DNA of 19,530 nucleotides. Source: UBA1715 sp964346725. Its GTDB lineage: Bacteria; Bacteroidota; Bacteroidia; Bacteroidales; UBA1715. The position numbers and the translations under genes were made by a program. Numbering within the stretch: the first letter of the stretch is position 1; each line of letters opens with the position of its first letter. This document shows, in pieces, positions 6,778 to 15,118 of the stretch. The notes under the pieces are model-generated. The model ran no database searches. It was not told where the DNA came from and saw only the letters and a list, made by a program, of their open reading frames with translations. The stretch is taken from NCBI GenBank assembly GCA_964346725.1, contig CAYFVM010000030.1, positions 1-19,530 of the forward strand. The letters are read 5' to 3'.

Positions 6778-8603
6778 TTGGATATATCGGAGGAAAAGAT
6801 GCATATCCGATATTAATGACAGGACTTAAACGATTAGAATATCGTGGATATGATTCTACAGGTATTGCTCTCATTCAAGGAGAAAAAACCGTTACGTATA
6901 AAAAACAAGGCAAAGTAGCCGATTTAGAAGCTCACCTTACTCATACAAACACTTCAGGGCACATTGGCGTGGGTCACACTCGTTGGGCAACTCATGGAGA
7001 GCCGAATGATGTAAATGCGCACCCTCACACATCTATGAAAGGAAAATTTGTGGTAATACACAATGGTATTATAGAAAACTACAATACCCTCAAAAAGAAG
7101 CTTGCCGACAAAGGATATCTATTCAAAAGTGAGACCGACACTGAAGTTATTGCCAATTATATAGAATACATCTATTTAAAAGGGAAAATTTCTGCCGAAG
7201 TAGCGGTACGTCTTGCATTGCTTGAAGTGCAAGGTGCCTACGGATTGGTTGTGATATGTACCGATGAACTTGACAAACTTATTGTTGCTCGTAATGGTAG
7301 CCCACTAGTGGTTGGTGTTGGTGACGGCGAATATTTCGTTGCTTCCGATGCTACCCCTATTATTGAACATACCAAACGTATTATTTACCTTAACGATTTG
7401 GAAATGGCTACAATCAAGATAGATGAGTTGTCGCTCAAAACAATTAAAAACGATCAATTAACACCTGTTATTCAAGAACTAGATCTTGACATAGAAGGGA
7501 TAGAAAAAGGCGGATACGACCATTTCATGCTCAAAGAAATATTTGAGCAACCGAGTGCCATTATGGACACATTCCGCGGTAGGGCTACCAAAAATCCTCC
7601 TAAGGTTTATTTAGGTGGACTTTATAGCGTATTTGACAAATTCGACAAAGCAGACAGAATCGTCATAGTTGCATGCGGAACGTCATGGCATGCAGGCTTG
7701 GTAGGTGAATATGTAATAGAAGAATTTGCCCGCATACCGGTTGAAGTTGAATATGCATCAGAATTTCGATATCGCAACCCTATCATCAAAGAAAATGATT
7801 TAGTGATAGCCATCAGCCAAAGTGGTGAAACTGCCGACACATTGGCAGCAATTCGTTTGGCTAAAGCCGCTAAAGCTGTGGTTGTTGGCATTTGCAACGT
7901 AGTAGGTTCAAGTATTCCACGCGAAACCGATGCTGGTGTGTACACGCACGCAGGACCCGAAATTGGTGTGGCTTCTACAAAATCATTTACCACACAAGTA
8001 ACAGTTCTTACCATGATGGCATTGATGCTCGGACGGAGAAGAAATACCATCTCAAAAGAGAACTACGAGAATTTGATAGCAGAATTGTACGATATACCAC
8101 AAAAAGTAGAACGTATTCTAACACATGCCGATGACTATAAAAAGATAGCAGAGACATACAAAAATGCTCAAAACTTCATTTATCTAGGAAGAAGCTATTT
8201 GTATCCGGTTGCCTTGGAAGGTGCATTGAAATTGAAAGAAATTTCATACATACACGCCGAAGGATATCCTGCAGCAGAGATGAAACATGGTCCTATTGCC
8301 TTGATAGACAAGAACATGCCTGTAGTAGTTATTGCCACAAAAGATAAACAATACGAAAAAGTTGTAAGTAACGTACAGGAAGTGAAAGCTCGTCAAGGTA
8401 TTGTGATTGCTGTGGTAACAGAAGGCGATACCGTGCTCTCCAAAATTGCCGACCACGTGATAGAAGTGCCGGAAACAGCTCCCGAACTTGCCACACTTAC
8501 TACGGTAATTCCTTTGCAGATACTTTCATACTACATAGCAGTAATGCGTGGTTGCAATGTTGACCAACCTAGAAATTTGGCGAAATCAGTAACGGTTGAA
8601 TAG
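6765..8603 (+). CDS. glmS: Glutamine--fructose-6-phosphate aminotransferase (isomerizing)
   Basis: GlmS makes glucosamine 6-phosphate from fructose 6-phosphate and glutamine, the entry to UDP-GlcNAc for peptidoglycan and lipid A. The 612 residues are full length. After Met removal, Cys at position 2 (MCGIVGYIGG) is the N-terminal nucleophile of the class II amidotransferase domain, supported by TRWATHGEPNDVNAHPH near residues 74-90. Two SIS domains follow, with CGTSWHAG near 305-312, SQSGETADT near 351-359 and TKSFTTQV near 403-410. The C-terminus NLAKSVTVE is the conserved family ending. The ATG lies inside the 3' end of the DUF4270-like gene, and the stop overlaps the GTG of the next gene. 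No glmS ribozyme is expected or seen in this operon position. Confidence 0.98.
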   Translation: MCGIVGYIGGKDAYPILMTGLKRLEYRGYDSTGIALIQGEKTVTYKKQGKVADLEAHLTHTNTSGHIGVGHTRWATHGEPNDVNAHPHTSMKGKFVVIHNGIIENYNTLKKKLADKGYLFKSETDTEVIANYIEYIYLKGKISAEVAVRLALLEVQGAYGLVVICTDELDKLIVARNGSPLVVGVGDGEYFVASDATPIIEHTKRIIYLNDLEMATIKIDELSLKTIKNDQLTPVIQELDLDIEGIEKGGYDHFMLKEIFEQPSAIMDTFRGRATKNPPKVYLGGLYSVFDKFDKADRIVIVACGTSWHAGLVGEYVIEEFARIPVEVEYASEFRYRNPIIKENDLVIAISQSGETADTLAAIRLAKAAKAVVVGICNVVGSSIPRETDAGVYTHAGPEIGVASTKSFTTQVTVLTMMALMLGRRRNTISKENYENLIAELYDIPQKVERILTHADDYKKIAETYKNAQNFIYLGRSYLYPVALEGALKLKEISYIHAEGYPAAEMKHGPIALIDKNMPVVVIATKDKQYEKVVSNVQEVKARQGIVIAVVTEGDTVLSKIADHVIEVPETAPELATLTTVIPLQILSYYIAVMRGCNVDQPRNLAKSVTVE

Positions 8604-9640
8604 TGAAACCCACCAACATAAACAAAATACTGGTTTTCCGTTTGAGTTCTATCGGAGATATCATTCTCACAACGGCTTTGCTTCGTTGTCTTCGTAATGA
8701 ATTTCCGCATGCACAAATTGACTTTGTGGTAAAAAAACAATTAGCCCCAATATTGCGTTGTGTGCCATACATCTCGAATGTAATTGAACTCGATACAAAA
8801 CAAGGATTTGTTGGCATTGAAAGTTTGAAGAATCAATTGCACGCCAATCACTATGACGCGATGCTTGATATTCACAAGAACTGGCGAAGTTTCTATATCC
8901 GTAAAACAATTAACGCTAACTGTACGTATACGTTCAACAAACACGTATTTCGCCGTTGGGTACTTACCACGTTCCACAAAGACATTTATAAAGAAGTTCG
9001 CCCGGTATATCTCCGCTTTATTGATGCTGCGGCTCCGATTGGTGTTAAACCCGATGGAAAAGGCACTGAATTGATAGTTCCACAAGACATTCTGCAATCG
9101 GTTGATAACATATATGCAACAAACCACCTTGACATCTCCAAACCGATAATTGCGTTTTGCCCTGGAGCAAGTTTTACCAATAAGCAATGGCCTACAGAAA
9201 AATTTGCAGAACTTGCAAAACGAATTGTTTCTGACCTTGACATACAAGTGGTACTTATTGGTGGCAAAAATGAACAAGTCATGTGTGACACCATCATTGA
9301 ACAAAGTTCACCAAAGGTGGTTTCGCTCGCAGGAGCATTAGATTTGAGCCAATCAATTGCTGCACTCAGTCGTGTAAAGGCAACCGTGGCAAACGATACC
9401 GGTATGCTCCACGCTTCCGAAGCTCTGGGTGTGCCTGTAGTTGGCATATATGGTGCTACCGCACGACAATTCGGTTACTATCCTATCTTGCCCACAAGCA
9501 AAGTAGCCGAAGTTGACTTGCCTTGTCGCCCTTGTACGAAAATGGGGATGAATACGTGCCCCAAAGGACACTTTGCCTGCATGCAAACCCTTTCAGTTGA
9601 TTATGTGTTTGCCTTGTTGAAAGATGTAATTACACGATAG
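8603..9640 (+). CDS. Glycosyltransferase family 9 protein (ADP-heptose:LPS heptosyltransferase-like)
   Basis: The 345-residue protein starts with KILVFRLSSIGDIILTTALL, the classic GT9 N-terminal signature, and carries the C-terminal nucleotide-sugar site VANDTGMLHASEALGVPVVGIYGAT near residues 268-292 (split by family variation). GT9 enzymes such as WaaC and WaaF move heptose from ADP-heptose to LPS core on the cytoplasmic face of the inner membrane; the exact sugar and position are unknown here. The only start in the correct place is GTG at 8603, sharing one base with the glmS stop (TAGTG), so translation is coupled. A CRPCTKMGMNTCP-like cysteine stretch near residues 310-322 is typical of some family members. 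It ends the forward operon. Confidence 0.9.
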   Translation: MKPTNINKILVFRLSSIGDIILTTALLRCLRNEFPHAQIDFVVKKQLAPILRCVPYISNVIELDTKQGFVGIESLKNQLHANHYDAMLDIHKNWRSFYIRKTINANCTYTFNKHVFRRWVLTTFHKDIYKEVRPVYLRFIDAAAPIGVKPDGKGTELIVPQDILQSVDNIYATNHLDISKPIIAFCPGASFTNKQWPTEKFAELAKRIVSDLDIQVVLIGGKNEQVMCDTIIEQSSPKVVSLAGALDLSQSIAALSRVKATVANDTGMLHASEALGVPVVGIYGATARQFGYYPILPTSKVAEVDLPCRPCTKMGMNTCPKGHFACMQTLSVDYVFALLKDVITR

Positions 9641-9685
9641 TTTTTCCCTCTATTTCACCTAAAAAGGATTGATAAGTATTGTGCG

Positions 9686-12166
9686 CTACTTAACTACCTT
9701 ATAACTTTTTATGTGTTCACCAGTTGAAACTCGCACAGTATAAACACCTTGAGCCATCTTTTCCATTGGAATTACTACAATGTCCTTAATTACATGTTTC
9801 TCTGTGCTCCTATATACAATTTTCCCTTCTGATGAAATTAGTTCAATTTCAAAATCTTTCGATTCATTAGAAACAATGGCAATGTTGATGTTATCTTGTA
9901 CTTGCGTTGGATACACAACAATAGTAGCATCTGAAATAACACTATTCACCGAAGTACCATTTTCAGCCTCCGCTATATTCGACATTGCAAGCACAAATGG
10001 TCCTGATTCTGCTTTTAAATTCCCATACATATTAGTTTCATTTCCATCTTCATCATAGAATGCAGTTTCATTTACCTCATCACGTAATGTGAACATCACA
10101 CGATATGCGGTAGATGAATTTTTTGTAGTCACATCTGTTTCACTCCATGTTACCGTTCCAGAACCGGCAGGAACCTGATCAAGCGTATCAAATTCCATCG
10201 TTTGGCTATTCTTTTTCAATACGAGATATTGTGTAACCTCAGCATTCGGTTCATACGCATTCCATAGTAAAAATGGTAATCCGGATTCTTGTTTGCTTAT
10301 AACCAAATGCATTGATTTATGTGGCTCACTCACCGCTTCTCTACCACAACTATCTATTGACACTAAACGATAGCGATAAGCACGCTGTTCTATGTTTGCA
10401 TTATAATCTACTACTAATGCAGATTCTGAAAATGTAGTTTCACCTACAGTTTCCCAATTATTAGTAACTGACGTTTCGCGCTCTACACGATAGCTTTCGA
10501 TACGTTTCCCAGTTGTTTTTTCCCATGCTACTACTATTGCAGTTCCTTCTTCGGTATGGGTAACAACACCAAGTTCCTCCGCATAAAGTGTCGAGAATTT
10601 TACTTCCACTGAATCCTCAAGGATTGCACCACCTATGCTCATTTCTATAGAGTATTTTTTTGTATCATATGGCGCCATTATTGCTTCTGTTATTGAACTA
10701 CCCGACACTCCATTACTCCATACCCCCGGCGCATTTGCAGTTAACTCAAAAGTATCATCTTTGCACGATACAACAAGATTTCGCTGATTAATACCATATA
10801 CGTTGATTACTTTGGTATCAGAAACCTCGTCTCCATTACTATTTTTTAATGTACACGTTATTGTATAACTGCCCGGCATTAGGTGTTTCACAGTTTGGAA
10901 TAACGTATACGGATTCTTTAGTTTGACTCCCGTTATTTCCCATGTACATAACTCGAAGTTACCATAACAAGTTGCCATAAACATAAATTCATCACCAGGA
11001 GTTCCAATTGTTTGCGGCGCATATATTGAAACACTTAACGGCATTAGTGATGTTTCTGGCGTACTATTTTTAATTACTACGTATATAATTTCTTTCGTTC
11101 CTCCATTACCATCATCTACTGTAACTATTACATTTTCTGCCCCTACCCAATTATCATCTATTGCTGAAAACGAAAGAACTCCCGATTCTGAAACAGACAC
11201 CTCAATATTCGTTGTCTCTGAAACTGTAATCTCAGATGAAGCATATTGACTCAAATCTACATCAGAAAATCCACTTGTTTCTGTTTCATTCACAACAAAT
11301 ATAGAAGAATTAGTAGTATCTTCAGGAGTAGAGCAATCAATAACTTCAACGAATAGAGCAGAACGCTCACTCTCACAACCATCTTCATTTACCTGACTTA
11401 CATAATAGATTGTTTCTCCAATTTCTGTTGTAGATGGAGTTGGAGCAAGCAAACTTGCCGCCCCCCCCGTTTCGTTTGTGCCATACCATTGCAGAGTACC
11501 TTGTGGTTCATATACTTCATTAGCCAACGTACTAGTTTCTTCATTTAAACAATATGATGGGTTCATGGTATTCGGCGCATCCGAATAACTTACGTCTAAG
11601 GTCACCGTTGCTTCACTCCTACAAGCTTCCGCCGATGGATCTTGAGTCTTGTCATAAAATACTACGGTGTATTCTCCGGCTGATGATACATTCGGTAGCG
11701 TCGCCATTGCTCCCGTTGTTGGAGAAGTAATGGCCTCGCCATCTATATACCAAATATAATTGAAGTTTGTTGCACTCGCCTGTGCGTTTGTTGTGAATGA
11801 TACCGAACTCCCGTCACATATCGTTATTGGATTTCCAGTCAAGGTATTCTGACCCTCTTTTGTATCTATCACAACGTCATCGGGCTTGATGCACACGCAA
11901 TCCTCTGTTAATGGTACTTCAATAACGTCGCAGAATCCCATACCTGTTGTAAACTTAATATTATGGAATAAACCCGGAGAGGTTTGACCACCATTACCAT
12001 ATGATGCAACACCAACGCCTGCTATATATGTACCATCATACGTATCTATCATTTCAGATGAAACAGTGTTGCCTCCCTCTCTTGCAAATTTGAATTCTTG
12101 GAAATGTGCCGTTGCAGAAAAAGCAGAAATAGCTATAAAATACATTCCAGGAGCTAAGCTGACCTG
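9686..12166 (-). CDS. C-terminal piece of a T9SS-exported RCC1-repeat/Ig-like protein (frame 1 after frameshift)
   Basis: This is the third reading-frame piece of one gene that begins at 13408. It is in the same frame as the first piece, but cut from it by the middle piece. Coding sense seems to resume near 12160 with LAPGMYFIAISAF; the frame stays open upstream to 12256 but there reads out-of-frame RCC1 sequence. Then come an Ig/PKD-like domain (SFTTNAQ to EYTVVFYD), a second similar module, a cadherin-like stretch (NVIVTVDDGNGGTKEI), FN3-like domains (IVVAWEKTTGKRIESYRVERE) and a C-terminal Por secretion-system sorting domain (VVYPTQVQDNINI to GVYTVRVSTGEHIKSYKVVK). T9SS cargo is exported across the outer membrane and anchored or released. 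An 8-base C-run at 11461-11468 does not break the frame. Confidence 0.85.
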   Translation of the reverse strand, partial: QVSLAPGMYFIAISAFSATAHFQEFKFAREGGNTVSSEMIDTYDGTYIAGVGVASYGNGGQTSPGLFHNIKFTTGMGFCDVIEVPLTEDCVCIKPDDVVIDTKEGQNTLTGNPITICDGSSVSFTTNAQASATNFNYIWYIDGEAITSPTTGAMATLPNVSSAGEYTVVFYDKTQDPSAEACRSEATVTLDVSYSDAPNTMNPSYCLNEETSTLANEVYEPQGTLQWYGTNETGGAASLLAPTPSTTEIGETIYYVSQVNEDGCESERSALFVEVIDCSTPEDTTNSSIFVVNETETSGFSDVDLSQYASSEITVSETTNIEVSVSESGVLSFSAIDDNWVGAENVIVTVDDGNGGTKEIIYVVIKNSTPETSLMPLSVSIYAPQTIGTPGDEFMFMATCYGNFELCTWEITGVKLKNPYTLFQTVKHLMPGSYTITCTLKNSNGDEVSDTKVINVYGINQRNLVVSCKDDTFELTANAPGVWSNGVSGSSITEAIMAPYDTKKYSIEMSIGGAILEDSVEVKFSTLYAEELGVVTHTEEGTAIVVAWEKTTGKRIESYRVERETSVTNNWETVGETTFSESALVVDYNANIEQRAYRYRLVSIDSCGREAVSEPHKSMHLVISKQESGLPFLLWNAYEPNAEVTQYLVLKKNSQTMEFDTLDQVPAGSGTVTWSETDVTTKNSSTAYRVMFTLRDEVNETAFYDEDGNETNMYGNLKAESGPFVLAMSNIAEAENGTSVNSVISDATIVVYPTQVQDNINIAIVSNESKDFEIELISSEGKIVYRSTEKHVIKDIVVIPMEKMAQGVYTVRVSTGEHIKSYKVVK

Positions 12167-12872
12167 TAGCATTATAACCCCATGCGTATATATCTCCATT
12201 TGACCGTTCGTAGAAACCCCACGTATCTCCTTTATTAATAAGAATAACGTCGTCATCTATAACACCACCAGCCCTCGTTACATAACGAGGAAGCACACTC
12301 GTACCATACGCACCATTTGCAAACTGTCCCCACATAACCGGTTTTCCGGTAAGTGTTACTGCAAAACCACAAGACTGACCGGCACCTATTTGTTTTGCAA
12401 GAAGATAGGCCCCATCGGTGTCTGTGTCATCTAACAAACCTGCTATAACTTTCATTGGATGAGATGAACTTTTATCTTGTCCAATTCTACATGCACTATT
12501 CCATAAGTCTCCCCAACCACACACATAACCATCCGCATCGAGAGCTTGGCAGTTGACGTCACCTGCTGCAATTTGTTTTATGTTTGATAGAGGGACTCCC
12601 TCTTCAACATATACCATTCCAAAATAAGCACTTGCTCCTCCTGTACTAGTAGCAGCATATCCTCCGGTTGCCAAACGACCTAGAATAGTAGAGAATTTTT
12701 GTTGTCCACCTGCTGTCCAAACATGACCATCTCCGTCAAGAAACATTGACACATCATCAGATACATTGATTTGAGTAATATTTTCCAAATAATTCCCATT
12801 CAAATCAAGACAAAAAACGGGTTCCCACCTATTTATATTTGTACCATCACCAAGGTTAGAAGCATATGAACC
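12054..12872 (-). CDS. Middle piece of the same gene: RCC1-like repeats (frame 2)
   Basis: Read in the frame offset from the pieces on either side, this stretch continues RCC1-type repeats directly: GSYASNLGDGT just after the first shift, then blocks ending VWTAGGQQ, YVCGWGDLW, PVMWGQFANG and IYAWGYNATGQL. Each has the G/W-rich beta-propeller blade signature. Meaningful protein runs from about 12872 to about 12150; the remaining residues to the stop at 12054 look out of frame. No sensible start codon sits at the junction, so it is not an independent gene but the interior of the gene starting at 13408. Confidence 0.78.
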   Translation of the reverse strand, partial: GSYASNLGDGTNINRWEPVFCLDLNGNYLENITQINVSDDVSMFLDGDGHVWTAGGQQKFSTILGRLATGGYAATSTGGASAYFGMVYVEEGVPLSNIKQIAAGDVNCQALDADGYVCGWGDLWNSACRIGQDKSSSHPMKVIAGLLDDTDTDGAYLLAKQIGAGQSCGFAVTLTGKPVMWGQFANGAYGTSVLPRYVTRAGGVIDDDVILINKGDTWGFYERSNGDIYAWGYNATGQLSSWNVFYSYFCFFCNGTFPRIQICKRGRQHCFI

Positions 12873-13408
12873 CCCTCCCCGTTACCTCCCCATGCAACTA
12901 CTCTTCCTTTATGTGGACCATCACCAAGTAACGCAAACGTATTGGCTCCACCAGAATATACAACATCTACATTACACAAAAAGCCGTTACCATCATATAC
13001 TGTTCCCGCTAAGATTCCGACTTTAACTTGTGTCGGCGATGTTATCACGGTGCTACTTCCACTACCTTGACCACATTGACCTTGCTGGTTATCACCCCAA
13101 CACCAAACATTACCATAACAATCAAGAGCAACAAAATGCTGACCAGAACCTGAGTTTACTTGTTGAATAGGGACACTTGTTGGAAAGTTTACTTTCGTCC
13201 AGCTAGTTACATAGTCAGCAGAAGATCCTGTTCCTAATGTTCCTGTTCCATATTGTGTACTATTAGAACCGGTCACGTATACACTATTGTTTGAACATAC
13301 CATACTTGATACCGAAGAACCTCCAGAAATCAACAAGTCTTTCTGTGCAAACACATCCATTACCCCAAACACTGAACAAATAAAAAATAACCATACCGAT
13401 TTTTTCAT
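12833..13408 (-). CDS. N-terminal piece of the same gene: signal peptide and RCC1-like repeats
   Basis: The gene starts at 13408 with MKKSVWLFFICSVFGVMDVFA, a Sec signal peptide with probable cleavage after VFA (residue 21), as needed for T9SS cargo. RCC1-like repeats follow, for example VALDCYGNVWCWGDNQQGQCG near residues 93-113 and GRVVAWGGNGEG near 168-179. After GGNGEG, the frame runs into a nonsense tail (VHMLLTLVMVQI) and a stop at 12833. One extra G at the run 12871-12880 would instead read GGNGEGGSYASNLGDGT, a good RCC1 blade. The intact protein would be about 1240 residues. Function is unknown; RCC1-like propellers often bind proteins or surfaces. Confidence 0.82.
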   Translation of the reverse strand: MKKSVWLFFICSVFGVMDVFAQKDLLISGGSSVSSMVCSNNSVYVTGSNSTQYGTGTLGTGSSADYVTSWTKVNFPTSVPIQQVNSGSGQHFVALDCYGNVWCWGDNQQGQCGQGSGSSTVITSPTQVKVGILAGTVYDGNGFLCNVDVVYSGGANTFALLGDGPHKGRVVAWGGNGEGVHMLLTLVMVQI

Positions 13409-13795
13409 ACTCTTTTCTTTTTACGACTCTGCATGAGTATATTACAAAACATTACCATATGCGGACAAACTTTTATAACCCACTCTCTATGATTGGTAAT
13501 TGAGAGTTGTACTCTGTTTTTACATTTGGATGTTACGCAAAGAACTCAAAAAAGCAAACGCTTTTTATTTACATTGCCTATTTTTATTTTTTATGCTTTA
13601 CAAAAAAACATATTTTATAATTCTTACAAAAGTATAACTAAAAATTATTCTTAAAAACATTATTCATATTTTTTTATCCGAAATAAATAAATCCTCTTTT
13701 TTATCTTACGAGTCAAGTGTTTGAGTTTTGATTGTTTCAAGGAAGAAGCCCCGAAGAAAAAAATGTTGTAGTGGTACATTCGCAAAAAATCTCAC
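13409..13795. other. AT-rich intergenic region upstream of waaA and the RCC1/T9SS gene
   Basis: This gene-free stretch separates two divergent genes. It holds a plus-strand TACATTTG at 13521-13528 with ATTG at 13499-13502 (18-base spacer), a possible promoter, followed 20 bases later by a perfect AAAAAGC/GCTTTTT hairpin at 13549-13566. The rest, about 13567-13730, is very A/T rich without recognisable structure. I see no exact TAnnTTTG match on the minus strand close to the start at 13408; TAATGTTTTG there has two extra bases. Confidence 0.5.
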
Positions 13796-13803
13796 TACAT
13801 TTG
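13796..13803 (+). promoter_or_regulatory. Promoter -7 element for waaA
   Basis: The sequence TACATTTG matches the Bacteroidota -7 consensus exactly and lies 25 bases upstream of the waaA ATG. It predicts a transcript start near 13810 and a leader of about 19 bases. An inverted repeat TGTAGTG/CACTACA (13767-13773 and 13793-13799) overlaps it, so it may be a regulated promoter. Confidence 0.6.
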
Positions 13804-13828
13804 CCCGTAATATTTAAGTGAAACAGCT

Positions 13829-15118
13829 ATGGTTTACGTATTTCTATTCATATACACTATTGGGTACATATGTATTTTTATTCCTTCATTCTGCATTGGC
13901 GGGCTATTTAATGCCAAAATGCGCGAAGGTCTCATAGGCAGAATTACGCAACCAAAACGCATACGACAATTTGCCAAAGAACATGCCAACGACTCTGTAG
14001 CATTTTTTCACAGTGCCTCTGTAGGTGAATGGGAACAATCAATTCCTATCATTAAAACTCTAAAACAATCGCACCCGGAAATAAAAATACTTGCGTCATT
14101 CTTTTCTCCTTCGGGAATGCAACATGCCAAGAAAGACGATGTTGATTGCGCAATTTATTTGCCATTTGACGTATGTTTTACCAGCTATTTGTTTTTCAAA
14201 CGTACGCATCCCAAAGTTTGGATTGTATCAAAATATGATATTTGGCCAGGCAGTTTGCTTGCTGCACATTGGGCTCATGTACCGGTATTGCTCTGTTCTG
14301 CTGAGTTAGCAAAAGATTCAGTACGCTATCACGGAATTAATGCCGCCATTAATCGCTTGTTTTACAAATACATAACTCGTATTTTCCCTGTTTCGGAAGA
14401 TTACAAAAAACGATTCTTAAACATCTATCCTTACCCTGAAAAACTTGAAGTTGTGGGCGATGCTCGTTACGACCAAATACTTGCGAAAGCAGAAGCGGTA
14501 CAAGCGCAACCGAATGTTGAGATTTTTGAGAACCCACTACCTATCACATTCATAGGTGGTAGCATTTGGCCTGCCGATGAAAAACATTTGTTCCCGGCAC
14601 TCATCAAAGCATTTAAGGAACATGACAACCTACAACTTGTATTGGTTCCCCATGAACTCCATGAAGCGCACATACAAGCAATAGAGCAAACATTTGCTGC
14701 CGAAGGAATTGCAACGGAACGATATAGTGATTTTTCAAAAAGTGACACGCAAAAAACGAAAGGCCGCGCAGCGATAATCAATACCATAGGCATGTTGGCT
14801 AAGTTGTACAAGAACACGGACATAGCCTACGTTGGTGGCGCATTTTCTACGGGTGTGCACAATGTGGCAGAACCGTCTGCATTTGCCAATCCGGTTATAT
14901 ACGGACCAAAGCACATTAATTCGTATGAAGCTATGCAGCTGAAAGAAAAAGCAGGTGGTTTTCCTATTTCTAACGAAGAAGAATGCTATACGATTCTCAC
15001 AAAACTCATTGCTGCTGAGCGGTTTCGTAAAGAAGCAGGAAAAAAGAATCAAGACTTTTTGTATGCGAGCAAAGGTGCTTCGTCAAAGATTGCAAACTAC
15101 GTTACAAGATTTTTATAG
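13829..15118 (+). CDS. waaA: 3-deoxy-D-manno-octulosonic acid (Kdo) transferase
   Basis: WaaA (KdtA) transfers Kdo from CMP-Kdo to lipid IV(A), starting the LPS inner core at the cytoplasmic face of the inner membrane. The 429-residue length is normal. The N-terminal membrane anchor spans about residues 2-22. HSASVGEWEQ at residues 61-70 is the family motif, with E67 aligned to the catalytic glutamate. YDIWPG near residue 131 and a GGAFSTGVHNVAEP segment near 337-350 are also typical, as is the NPVIYGPK ending motif. It is probably transcribed alone from the -7 element at 13796. Its 3' end overlaps the 3' end of the convergent deacetylase gene by 17 bases. Confidence 0.96.
   Translation: MVYVFLFIYTIGYICIFIPSFCIGGLFNAKMREGLIGRITQPKRIRQFAKEHANDSVAFFHSASVGEWEQSIPIIKTLKQSHPEIKILASFFSPSGMQHAKKDDVDCAIYLPFDVCFTSYLFFKRTHPKVWIVSKYDIWPGSLLAAHWAHVPVLLCSAELAKDSVRYHGINAAINRLFYKYITRIFPVSEDYKKRFLNIYPYPEKLEVVGDARYDQILAKAEAVQAQPNVEIFENPLPITFIGGSIWPADEKHLFPALIKAFKEHDNLQLVLVPHELHEAHIQAIEQTFAAEGIATERYSDFSKSDTQKTKGRAAIINTIGMLAKLYKNTDIAYVGGAFSTGVHNVAEPSAFANPVIYGPKHINSYEAMQLKEKAGGFPISNEEECYTILTKLIAAERFRKEAGKKNQDFLYASKGASSKIANYVTRFL

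Noticed and set aside
7622..8050. A 142-codon minus-strand open frame inside glmS
   Set aside because: The plus-strand frame is clearly GlmS with its SIS motifs; the reverse frame has no recognisable features.
11461..11468. C8 homopolymer as a third frameshift site in the RCC1/T9SS gene
   Set aside because: The reading frame reads sensibly on both sides (NETGGAASLLAPTP), so the run length is consistent with an intact frame.
12150..12880. Programmed ribosomal frameshifting to explain the split RCC1/T9SS gene
   Set aside because: It would need a -1 shift at a G-run and a +1 shift about 720 bases later without stimulatory structures or known heptamers. Two errors or decay are far simpler.
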